A DNA stretch of 38,946 nt from Acidimicrobiaceae bacterium (lineage in GTDB: Bacteria; Actinomycetota; Acidimicrobiia; Acidimicrobiales; RAAP-2): contig DAHUZT010000071.1 of assembly GCA_027315005.1 (NCBI GenBank), positions 1 through 38,946 on the forward strand. Direction: 5' to 3'. A model generated the notes under the pieces. It was not told the origin of the DNA. It was given only the letters and a program-made list of their open reading frames with translations, and did not search any database. Positions 8,263 to 15,374 of this stretch are shown here, one piece after another. Within the stretch, counting starts at the first letter, position 1. Every line of letters begins with the position of its first letter. Made by a program: the position numbers and the translations under genes.

Positions 8263-9903
8263 TCAGTCATTGAGTATGGCCCGCAGGGTGGCGAGGCGGG
8301 CACTGGCATCCACGACTGGTGATGGCGGTGGCGTCACCGATTGGGTCCTGCAGACATCGGCCACTGCGGCCAACCACGGCGACGGGCGGCGCTCGATCGC
8401 CCTGCCGCCCCCCATCACGCGGGTTCGGGCCCATGAGCAGTGGAGGTTCCGGCCCGCCCGGGTGAACGCCACGTGGAGCAGTCGCCGTTCTTCGGCGCGG
8501 GCGCTTTCCGATCGGGCATGGACGATGGGGACGTATCCGTCTTCGATGCCGATCACATGAACTGCGTCCCATTCGAGGCCCTTGGCCCGGTGGAAGGTCG
8601 CGAGCTCGACCACCTGCTCTTCGTCGGATTCGGGCGCAACGGACGGTCCGGGGGTCCACCGAGCGGGCCCGGCCTCCGCCATTCGCCCGTAGCCCCCGCC
8701 GACAGTGGCTTCGGAGGTCCCGGCCATCCGGTGGGGGATGCCGGCACCGGCCAAGGCTCGGGCGACGACGGCCAGCTGCTCGTGGGTCCGGGCCAGCACC
8801 GCCTGTTCGGACCAGGGGACACCTCGTCGATGCTGGTCGAAGATCTCCCGCTTGACCCCCTCGGCCTCCTCCTCATCGTTGCCGAAGGTCACGATCTCCG
8901 GTAGCGGGCCATCGTCGAGCGCGGAGGAGCCCACTGCCCCGGGACCCAGCGCGGCACCGGCGGCGGCCACCACCTGGGGGGTGGACCGGTGGTTCACATC
9001 GAGACGAACCATCTTCATGAGGGGATACATCTCGGGCAGTCGGACCAGGAGCTCGGGGTCGGCACCGTTCCACCCGTAGATCGCCTGGTTGGGATCGCCG
9101 ATGGCGCACAGATCGTCGTTGGTGCCGAGGACGGCTCGGATCAGCCGGAACTGTGCCGGGTTCACATCCTGGAACTCGTCGACCGAGAGATGGCGGTAGC
9201 GCCATCTGGTCGCCTCGGCGAACGCGGCGTGGAGCTCGAGCAGGTCGGCAGCGCGCACCAGGACGTCGTCGAGGTCGAGCGCCTTTCGTCGGACGAGCGC
9301 CTGTTGGTAGTCGGCGAAGATCCGGCCGGCCCGTTCGACTCCTTCCGGTACGGCGCGCCCGGCCACGGTGGCCGCCTCGACATACTGCTCGGGTGTCAGA
9401 CAACGGGCCTTGGCCCAGCTGACCTCGGTCACCATGGCCGCCGTCGTGGCCGGGTCGTCGACCAGTTCGGCGATGATCCGATGCCGTGGATCGGTCACGA
9501 CCGGTGGTGGTCCACCGTGATCGGCGGCGTGCCGAGCGAGAAGGCTCAAGGCCAGCTGGTGGATCGTTCCGGTTCTCACCCCCGGCGAGGGGATCGTTCC
9601 GGCCGGTGCGGGAGTGGAGACGGGCAGCCCGAACGAGGCAAGGCGTCGTCGTAGCTCTGTGGCCGCCTTGCGGGTGAAGGTGCACACGGCGGTGTGGTCG
9701 GCCTCCGCCAAACCCGTGCTGATCCGCTGGGCCACCCGAAGGGTGAGCACCCGAGTCTTGCCCGAGCCTGCGCCGGCCACGACGCAGAGTGGGTGGCCCG
9801 TCCATTCGACTGCGGCGCGCTGGGAGTCGGTGAGGCCTTCCATCGCCGCGGCCAGCCTGTGGGTGCCGGACCTGTGGGGCAAGTCGGCGAGCGGTGGTTC
9901 CAC
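8263..9903 (-). CDS. Compact UvrD2-like superfamily 1A DNA helicase
   Basis: Motifs run in order: Q-motif LTDSQRAAVEW, Walker A AGAGSGKT (Lys49), DEFQDVNPAQ (motif II), QAIYGWNGA (III), RLDVNHRST (IV), FHRAKGLEWDAVHVIGIEDG (V) and EERRLLHVAFTRA (VI). The EVSWAKARCLTPEQYVEA stretch and the AKGLEWDAV motif match mycobacterial UvrD2 as I remember it. The protein is 546 residues against about 700 for UvrD2. The region between motifs IV and V that normally forms domain 2B is very short, and no HRDC domain follows motif VI. The GTG start at 9903 is preferred to the ATG at 9843: the extra 20 codons have strongly GC-rich third positions, and TAGCGT lies 7 nt upstream. A repair or replication role is inferred from the family. 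Confidence 0.83.
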   Translation of the reverse strand: MEPPLADLPHRSGTHRLAAAMEGLTDSQRAAVEWTGHPLCVVAGAGSGKTRVLTLRVAQRISTGLAEADHTAVCTFTRKAATELRRRLASFGLPVSTPAPAGTIPSPGVRTGTIHQLALSLLARHAADHGGPPPVVTDPRHRIIAELVDDPATTAAMVTEVSWAKARCLTPEQYVEAATVAGRAVPEGVERAGRIFADYQQALVRRKALDLDDVLVRAADLLELHAAFAEATRWRYRHLSVDEFQDVNPAQFRLIRAVLGTNDDLCAIGDPNQAIYGWNGADPELLVRLPEMYPLMKMVRLDVNHRSTPQVVAAAGAALGPGAVGSSALDDGPLPEIVTFGNDEEEAEGVKREIFDQHRRGVPWSEQAVLARTHEQLAVVARALAGAGIPHRMAGTSEATVGGGYGRMAEAGPARWTPGPSVAPESDEEQVVELATFHRAKGLEWDAVHVIGIEDGYVPIVHARSESARAEERRLLHVAFTRAGRNLHCSWARTRVMGGGRAIERRPSPWLAAVADVCRTQSVTPPPSPVVDASARLATLRAILND

Positions 9904-9910
9904 GTCGCCG

Positions 9911-9916
9911 ACGCTA
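9911..9916 (-). promoter_or_regulatory. Candidate -10 box TAGCGT for the leaderless helicase gene
   Basis: TAGCGT on the minus strand ends 7 nt before the GTG at 9903. The divergent hydrolase gene starts at 9927, so both promoters share this short gap. Confidence 0.4.
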
Positions 9917-9926
9917 TCGCGAGGGT

Positions 9927-10679
9927 GTGCCGGTGCTGAAGTCGTTTGCCGGCGGCCGCCTGTTCGGTGCCACCTGGGGCTTCGGCGATGCCAGGGCGTT
10001 GGCGCTGCACGGTTGGCGGCGCAATCACCGGGACTTCGACGCGGTCTTCGGCCATCGGTCCGGACCTGCGATGGCCGTCGATCTCTTCGGCTTCGGTGCG
10101 ACCCCGGCCCCGCCCGAACCGTGGGGTTCCAGCGACTACGCCCGGGCGCTCCTCCCACTCTTCGCCGATGGGGCCGGATTGGACGAACGCATCGTGCTGG
10201 TCGGCCACTCCTTGGGGGGGAGGGTGGCGCTGCACCTGGCCACCCTCGTACCCGAACGCGTGGAACGGATGGTGTTGTGCGGCGTCCCTCTGGTCGATCT
10301 GGAAGGGAAAAGGTCCAGACCCGCCGCTTCGTTCCGCCTGACCCGCCGCCTCCACCGGCTGGGTCTGGTGAGTGACTCGCGCATGGAGGTGATGCGCAAG
10401 CGGTACGGGTCACCGGACTATCGGGCCGCCGACGGCGTCATGCGGTCTGTGTTGGTCCGGCTGGTCGCCGAGCAATACCTCGAGCAGATCCGGTCCGTCA
10501 AGTGTCCCGTCGACCTGGTCTGGGGTGCGCTCGACACCGAGGTTCCGGCCGAGGTTGCGGTGAGGGCCCGCCCGATGTTCGCCCGCGCCGAGCTCCGGAT
10601 CGTGCCCGGAGTCGGGCATCTCGTGCCCACCGAGGCGCCCGATGCCCTGCGTCGAATCGTGTTCGGCGCCGGTCGGTGA
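9927..10679 (+). CDS. Alpha/beta-hydrolase fold protein
   Basis: The 250-residue protein has the classic fold order: LALHGWRRN (oxyanion strand), nucleophile elbow GHSLGG with Ser95, GALDTEVP with Asp203, and GVGHLVPTEAP with His231, forming a Ser-Asp-His triad. The substrate cannot be inferred from the triad. It is translationally coupled to the MurF-like gene: its TGA (10677-10679) overlaps that gene's GTG start at 10676. Co-transcription with two peptide-ligase genes suggests a role in the same envelope pathway, perhaps releasing or trimming an ester-linked intermediate; this is inference. The start is either GTG 9927 or GTG 9933; 9927 gives the fuller N-terminus. Confidence 0.8.
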   Translation: MPVLKSFAGGRLFGATWGFGDARALALHGWRRNHRDFDAVFGHRSGPAMAVDLFGFGATPAPPEPWGSSDYARALLPLFADGAGLDERIVLVGHSLGGRVALHLATLVPERVERMVLCGVPLVDLEGKRSRPAASFRLTRRLHRLGLVSDSRMEVMRKRYGSPDYRAADGVMRSVLVRLVAEQYLEQIRSVKCPVDLVWGALDTEVPAEVAVRARPMFARAELRIVPGVGHLVPTEAPDALRRIVFGAGR

Positions 10680-12316
10680 ACTCGCTCGTCGTCGACGCCG
10701 TGGTCGGCATCGTCGGCCCGGTGCGGTTCCACTCGGCTGTGGCGTGGATCACGTTCGCCGCCTGCTTGGCCGCCTGTGGTCCGGCCGGACTGCGGTGGCT
10801 CCGGGTCGCCCAACGGGAGCACTACCTCGGCGGCGCCGTATCGGTCTTCGCCCGCCGATGGTGGACCGCGTCGAAACCGAACCTGGCTTTCGCCGGCGCC
10901 GGCGTCGTCTCGGCGGTGCTATCGGTGTCATGGCCGCTGGTCGGTGTGGTGACGGCTCTGGTGGTTGCTGGCGGGCCGCTCGGTCTTCGGGCACGGGGTC
11001 GGACCGCGCCGCTGGTCTGGACCCGCCGAATGAAGAGCCTGGCCGCGGTGTGGGTCACTGGAGAGGCACTGGTTCTGCTGGCCGGCGTGGCGCTGGGACT
11101 CGGCGCACCCGCTGCGGTGCTCGTGGCACTGACGGTGCCGATCTTCGTCGATCTGGCCTGCGTGGTCACCGGGCCGGTCGAGCACCGGTTGACGGCTCGC
11201 TTCGTCGACGAGGCAGCCGAGCGGCTCGCTCTGGTCTCACCCGCCGTGGTGGGCGTGACCGGGTCCTACGGCAAGACGTCGACCAAGGGCCACATCGCAC
11301 ATCTAGTCGCACCCTCACGTTCGGTGGTGGCCACCCCGGCCAGCTTCAACAACCGGGCCGGGTTGGCTCGGTCCATCAACGAGCACCTGACCGAGGGCAC
11401 CGAGGTGTTCGTGGCCGAAATGGGCACCTACGGTCCGGGCGAGATCGCCGACCTCTGCCGCTGGTGTCCCCCGGACATCAGTGTGATCACTGCCATCGGT
11501 CCTGTGCACCTCGAGCGCTTCGGCACCGAAGATCGCATCGTGGCGGCCAAGTCGGAGATTCTGGCTCCGGCGGCCACGGTGGTGCTGCCCGTCGACGACC
11601 CTCGGCTGTCCGCGGTCGCCGATGGGGCCGCTGCCGCAGGGAAGCGGGTGGTGCGCTGTTCGGCGGCCCCCCACCTCGACTCCGGTGAGCAGGTCGACAT
11701 CTGGGCGAGACCGACCGCGCGGGGAATGACGCTCATGGTCCGCGGCGCCACGGTGGTCGAAGGTCTGGTGCTGCCTACCGGCGTCCAGCCCTCCAACCTC
11801 GCGGTCGCGGTTGCCGTCGCACTGGAGCTCGGAACCGACGCATCGGTCATCGCCACCGGGTTGCGCGATCTCACCGCCGTCGATCACCGGCTCCAGGAGC
11901 TCACCGCCCCGTCCGGCGTGGTCGTCCTCGACGACACCTACAATTCGAATCCGGTGGGGGCGACCGAAGCTCTGCGGGCCCTCGCCGGTGGAGGGGCAGG
12001 GCCCGTCGGGGGAACCGCACCGGGTCCGGGCCCCCTGCGGGTGGTGGTCACTCCGGGCATGGTCGAGCTCGGCCGGCGACAGGCGGAGGAGAACCGGAAG
12101 TTCGCCGTCGCCGTCGTGAGCGTGGCCACCGACCTCGTCGTCGTCGGACGGACCAACAGGAAGGCCCTACTCGCCGGAGTGCACTCCGTTCCCGGTCACC
12201 GGGTCAACATCCACGTGGTCGATGACCGCACGGAGGCGGTGAGCTGGGTACGGGACCACCTCGGTCCCGGGGACCGGGTGCTGTACGAGAATGATCTTCC
12301 GGACCACTACCCTTGA
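10676..12316 (+). CDS. Membrane-anchored MurF-like Mur ligase
   Basis: Residues 1-170 hold several hydrophobic helices (about 18-38, 70-100 and 122-165), replacing the domain with which MurF grips UDP-MurNAc-tripeptide. From 190 the Mur ligase core begins: P-loop GVTGSYGKTSTK (193-204, Lys200), FNNRAGLARSI, AEMGTYGPGEI, GPVHLERFG (275-283), AKSEI (291-295) and DDTYNSNPVGATEA (from 419), the last being typical of MurF in the C-terminal domain. MurF joins D-Ala-D-Ala to the UDP-MurNAc tripeptide; here the membrane anchor suggests a lipid-linked or membrane-proximal acceptor (inference). The GTG at 10676 overlaps the hydrolase stop (GTGA). The Ddl-like gene follows after 115 nt. The protein is 546 residues and ends in a YENDLPDHYP tail. 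Confidence 0.82.
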   Translation: MNSLVVDAVVGIVGPVRFHSAVAWITFAACLAACGPAGLRWLRVAQREHYLGGAVSVFARRWWTASKPNLAFAGAGVVSAVLSVSWPLVGVVTALVVAGGPLGLRARGRTAPLVWTRRMKSLAAVWVTGEALVLLAGVALGLGAPAAVLVALTVPIFVDLACVVTGPVEHRLTARFVDEAAERLALVSPAVVGVTGSYGKTSTKGHIAHLVAPSRSVVATPASFNNRAGLARSINEHLTEGTEVFVAEMGTYGPGEIADLCRWCPPDISVITAIGPVHLERFGTEDRIVAAKSEILAPAATVVLPVDDPRLSAVADGAAAAGKRVVRCSAAPHLDSGEQVDIWARPTARGMTLMVRGATVVEGLVLPTGVQPSNLAVAVAVALELGTDASVIATGLRDLTAVDHRLQELTAPSGVVVLDDTYNSNPVGATEALRALAGGGAGPVGGTAPGPGPLRVVVTPGMVELGRRQAEENRKFAVAVVSVATDLVVVGRTNRKALLAGVHSVPGHRVNIHVVDDRTEAVSWVRDHLGPGDRVLYENDLPDHYP

Positions 12317-12431
12317 GCGATCGAGCCGATCGACACCCGGGTGGCCGGGTGGACCGAGGTCGTCGAGGGTCCGGTCGTCGAGGGACCGGTCGTCGAACCC
12401 GTTGAACCGCTGATCGAGGAGTCTCCGCATC
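12317..12431 (+). repeat. VVEGP-coding 15-bp repeats in the MurF/Ddl gap
   Basis: Within this gap GGTCGTCGAGGGTCC (12358-12372) is repeated as GGTCGTCGAGGGACC (12373-12387) and partly again (12388-12400). In the frame of the MurF-like gene, past its TGA, the repeats spell VVEGPVVEGPVVEP followed by VEPLIEES, an acidic proline-containing tail with no stop until after the next gene's start. It may be a lost C-terminal extension. The end of the gap holds the Ddl-like gene's GAGGAG ribosome-binding site (12415-12420). Confidence 0.5.
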
Positions 12432-13580
12432 GTGTCCGACGTCGCCGTCATCTTCGGAGGTCCATCTCCCGAGCACGACGTCAGCGTGCTGACCGGCCTG
12501 CAGGCCTTGCGGGCGTTGACCACCGCCCGTAGTTCGGAGACCGCCCCGGGCGGGACGGGACCGGTCCGGGCCCTCTACTGGTCGACCATGGGGGAGTGGT
12601 TCGAGGTCGACCCGGCCCTCGAAGCCGAGGCGTTCCTCGACGGGGTACCGCGCGGCGCCGCCCGCCTGCAGCTGGTCGCCGCCGCCGGCGGTGGGTTCAC
12701 CCTTTCCCGGGGCCGCCTCGGTCGTGCACAGAAGCTCGAGCTCGACGCAGCGCTCATTTGCTGCCACGGTGGTCCGGGCGAGGACGGAACCCTCCAGGCG
12801 GCTCTCGATCTGGCCGGTATCCGATATTCGGGACCGTCGCCGTCCGGGGCCGCTCTCGGTATGGACAAGTTCGCCTTCGGTTCGGTGATGTCCGCGGCGG
12901 GGCTTCCCACGTTGCCACGCCTGCTGGTGACCCCCGAGGACGGCCCGCACACCCAGGCGCCTGATTTCCCGGGTCCCTACATCGTGAAGCCCCGATTCGG
13001 GGGATCGTCGATCGGCATCGACGTGGTAGAGGACTGGGAAACCGCGCGACACCGGCTCTCCTCCAATTCCCACCTACGGCTCGGGGCTGTCCTCGAGCCG
13101 TACCGTCCCGAACTGGTCGATCTCCAGGTGGCGGCCCGCGTCTGGCCGGTGCTCGAGCTGTCGGCCATCGAACGACCGATCCGCTCGGCAGCGTCGGCCG
13201 ACATCCTCGACTACCGCGACAAGTACGTTGCGGGGGAGGGCATGGCCGGGGCAAAACGGGAGCTTCCGGCAGAGATCACTCCTGAGCTCGCCAAGGAGCT
13301 TCGCCAGTCCGCCGCGGTGATCGCTGCGCTCACCGGTCTCCGGGGCGTCGCCCGGATCGACTACCTGTCGGACGGCCGTCAGCTGCTGGTCAACGAGATC
13401 AATACCATTCCGGGATCCCTTGCCCGGTACCTGTGGATCGAACCCGCCATTCCCTTCGCGACGCTTCTCGGTGATCTGTTGGACGAGGCCTGCCGACGAC
13501 CCACCCACATCTATTCGGCAGCAGGAGCCGATGGGTCGGTGCTCCGGTCAGCTGGATCCATCGCGGGCAAGCTGAGCTGA
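12432..13580 (+). CDS. D-alanine-D-alanine ligase-like ATP-grasp enzyme
   Basis: The 382-residue protein has the Ddl plan: GGPSPEHDVS (Glu14), CCHGGPGEDGTLQ, SALGMDK-type AALGMDKFAF, ATP-grasp YIVKPRFGGSSIG (Lys186, Ser192), DYRDKY (260-265), GVARIDYL (Arg308, Asp310) and NEINTIPG (Glu322, Asn324). Ddl condenses two D-alanines using ATP for the peptidoglycan stem. After NTIPG the sequence reads SLARYLW, whereas canonical Ddl has G-M/F-T-x-x-S, where a Ser contacts the second D-Ala carboxylate. The acceptor may therefore differ, though D-Ala-D-Ala remains possible. The GTG start is the only in-frame choice after a TGA at 12411-12413 and has GAGGAG upstream. It sits directly after the MurF-like gene, a pairing seen with D-Ala-D-Ala synthesis. 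Confidence 0.8.
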   Translation: MSDVAVIFGGPSPEHDVSVLTGLQALRALTTARSSETAPGGTGPVRALYWSTMGEWFEVDPALEAEAFLDGVPRGAARLQLVAAAGGGFTLSRGRLGRAQKLELDAALICCHGGPGEDGTLQAALDLAGIRYSGPSPSGAALGMDKFAFGSVMSAAGLPTLPRLLVTPEDGPHTQAPDFPGPYIVKPRFGGSSIGIDVVEDWETARHRLSSNSHLRLGAVLEPYRPELVDLQVAARVWPVLELSAIERPIRSAASADILDYRDKYVAGEGMAGAKRELPAEITPELAKELRQSAAVIAALTGLRGVARIDYLSDGRQLLVNEINTIPGSLARYLWIEPAIPFATLLGDLLDEACRRPTHIYSAAGADGSVLRSAGSIAGKLS

Positions 13581-13584
13581 TCGT

Positions 13585-14097
13585 TTGGCTGGTTCGCGGC
13601 TCTCTCTGCTGCCCGGCGAGGAAGTGCTGGTCGACATCCGACCCCACTGGACGGTTCTCCTTACCCCTCTGGTCGTCGCCTCCATCGCGGTCGCCGCCGG
13701 AGTCGGGCTCGACATCGGTCTCCCCCGGACCTCGGTTCAGCTCCACTGGGTCGAGGCACTGGCCGTGGCAGCGCCCTGCACCTGGCTGGGAGTCCGGGCG
13801 GTGGGGTGGATGAGGCGGGGGATCGTGCTCACCCCCTACCGGTTGTTCGACGTCCGGGGCCCGGGTTCGAGGAACTGCTACGAGATGCGGCTGAACGAGA
13901 TCGAATCGGTGGTGGTCGTCCGGGGGATGTTCGAGCGGATCATCGGCCGAGGTGCCCTCGATCTGGTCCTGGTGACCGGCGAGGTCCACACCGTCGACGA
14001 CGTGCGCAAGCCGGTCGTGCTGCAACGTGTCATCGACCGGCGATTGGGATCGGTGGGACCGGTTGCGAGGAGACCGCGTCCCCGGTGGGGCCGGTGA
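13585..14097 (+). CDS. Two-helix membrane protein with bacterial PH (bPH2-like) domain
   Basis: The 170-residue protein has a short N-terminal segment LLPGEEVLVDIRPHW, two hydrophobic helices at about 23-46 and 57-76, then a small domain: GIVLTPYRLFDVRG, MRLNEIESVVVVRG, RGALDLVLVTG and HTVDDVRKP. This is the layout of YdbS/YdbT-type bacterial PH-domain proteins, whose roles are mostly unknown and envelope-related. The start is TTG at 13585, 4 nt after the Ddl-like stop, so it is the last gene of the hydrolase/MurF-like/Ddl-like operon. I infer an accessory envelope role. No catalytic residues were seen. Confidence 0.7.
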   Translation: MAGSRLSLLPGEEVLVDIRPHWTVLLTPLVVASIAVAAGVGLDIGLPRTSVQLHWVEALAVAAPCTWLGVRAVGWMRRGIVLTPYRLFDVRGPGSRNCYEMRLNEIESVVVVRGMFERIIGRGALDLVLVTGEVHTVDDVRKPVVLQRVIDRRLGSVGPVARRPRPRWGR

Positions 14098-14127
14098 CCC
14101 GAGAGAGCTCTTGGAACCTGCCTTCGC

Positions 14128-15147
14128 TCAGGGGACTGACGATGCAAGCATGCCGTCGGCCGGCCGCACCTCCCAGGCACGCCGTCCGAGGGCGGCAATG
14201 TCGAGGGCCCCGGGCCGGGAGATGGCGACAACGCACCCGCCGAACCCGGCTCCGGTCAGCCGGGCGCCGTGGACGCCGTCATGAGCGCAGAGAAGCTCGA
14301 CCAGCTCGTCGAGCTCCGGGGTCGACACCTCGAAGTCCCCGGTCAAGCTGCGGTGGCTCTCCGCCATGAGCGCACCCACCGCATCGAGGTCGCCCCTCTC
14401 CAGGGCCGTCGCGCAGCGACGTACCCTCCCGCACTCGGTCACGACGTGTCGGGCCCGGCGTCTGAGGATCGGGTCGCGGATCGCTTCCAGATCGACTTCC
14501 TCGGCCAGGCCGAGGGGACCGACCACGGCGGAAGCGGCCCGGCACTGGCGAACCCGCTCGGCGTAACCGGTTGCACCGAGCGAGCGTGGCCGGCCCGAGT
14601 CGACCACCACGAAACGGGCCTCGGACGGCACGGCCACCTCGGTCGCCTCGAGCGACGAGCAGTCGATGAGGAGTGCGTACCCACGACGGCCTCCAGCGGA
14701 TGCCCACGGGTCCATCAATCCGACCGGCACCCCGAGCCTGTGCTCGGCTCGCTGGGCAATGCGGGCGATCTGGAGTGCCGATCCGGTGACTCCGAACACC
14801 TGCGCGAGCGCCACGCTGAGGGCCGCGCTGGAGGAGAGACCCGAACCGGCGGAGAGCGATGAGGAGATGTGGAGCGAACCACCGGAGCGGTGTCGGGCCG
14901 CATCGACCATTGCAGCCACCAGGCGGACCCATGCTGGCGCCAATCGCAAGAGGGAACGATCGTCGAGTGGTTGGTCGACGTTCAGGACGGCAGTCCCGTA
15001 GGCGTCGGATCGGATCTCCAGCACCGGCACGTCTTCGCTGACCAGTTCGACGGTGACGGCACGGTCGATAGCCATCGGGAGGACGACACCCTCGTTGTAG
15101 TCGGTGTGGTCTCCCATCAGGTTGACCCGACCCGGACCCCGACCCAC
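14128..15147 (-). CDS. galK: Galactokinase-like GHMP kinase
   Basis: GHMP kinase motifs are clear: GRVNLMGDHTDYNEG at the N-terminus (galactokinase signature, with Asp for the usual Glu), SAGSGLSSSAALSVAL (ATP loop), GLMDPWASAGG (catalytic Asp; the usual MDQ is MDP) and HGARLTGAGFGGCVVAI near the end. Galactokinase phosphorylates galactose at C1 in the Leloir pathway. No galT, galE or sugar transporter is nearby, so the sugar is uncertain. The start is set at GTG 15147, where GC-rich third positions begin in this frame, giving 339 residues. GTG 15243 has a good GAGGAGG site but would add 32 codons with only about 56% G/C third positions. The gene converges on the PH-domain gene. Confidence 0.75.
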   Translation of the reverse strand: MGRGPGRVNLMGDHTDYNEGVVLPMAIDRAVTVELVSEDVPVLEIRSDAYGTAVLNVDQPLDDRSLLRLAPAWVRLVAAMVDAARHRSGGSLHISSSLSAGSGLSSSAALSVALAQVFGVTGSALQIARIAQRAEHRLGVPVGLMDPWASAGGRRGYALLIDCSSLEATEVAVPSEARFVVVDSGRPRSLGATGYAERVRQCRAASAVVGPLGLAEEVDLEAIRDPILRRRARHVVTECGRVRRCATALERGDLDAVGALMAESHRSLTGDFEVSTPELDELVELLCAHDGVHGARLTGAGFGGCVVAISRPGALDIAALGRRAWEVRPADGMLASSVP

Positions 15148-15361
15148 TCGCGCGGAGCGAAGAGCTGTCGGTTGCGGATGACCCGGGTGCCCACCACGTT
15201 CTTGGTGGTCCGGCTGGTGGCCGACTTGTCGTGTGGGGTGCACGCTCCATCCCTCCTCGCTCGGCACGGTAGCTGCCCCGGCACCGGGCCCGGGCATTTG
15301 ACCCTGGGACCGGACGCGGCCAGCATCCGACGGTGCACAAGATCACCGATCGCCGTCCCAC

Positions 15362-15369
15362 CGGGGAGA
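15362..15369 (+). promoter_or_regulatory. Ribosome-binding site setting the racemase start
   Basis: GGGGAGAG lies 5 nt before the GTG at 15375. It favours that start over the in-frame GTG at 15333, which has no comparable site and would add non-conserved residues. Confidence 0.55.
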
Positions 15370-15374
15370 GACCA

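Noticed and set aside
9904-10413. N-terminal extension of the helicase frame
   Set aside because: It would overlap most of the divergent hydrolase gene and translates to Pro/Arg-rich noise. The GTG at 9903 has coding bias and a -10 box.
10502-10675. Upstream extension of the MurF-like frame
   Set aside because: It reads as Arg-rich noise within the hydrolase gene; the GTG at 10676 overlaps the hydrolase stop in the usual coupled manner.
12314-12316. TGA as selenocysteine or programmed readthrough in the MurF-like gene
   Set aside because: No selenocysteine insertion structure or selenium genes are visible, and the YENDLPDHYP end looks like a natural C-terminus.
15148-15297. Longer galactokinase start at GTG 15243 or ATG 15297
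   Set aside because: GTG 15243 has a good ribosome-binding site, but the added codons lack the gene's third-position bias and galactokinase similarity. Kept only as an alternative.
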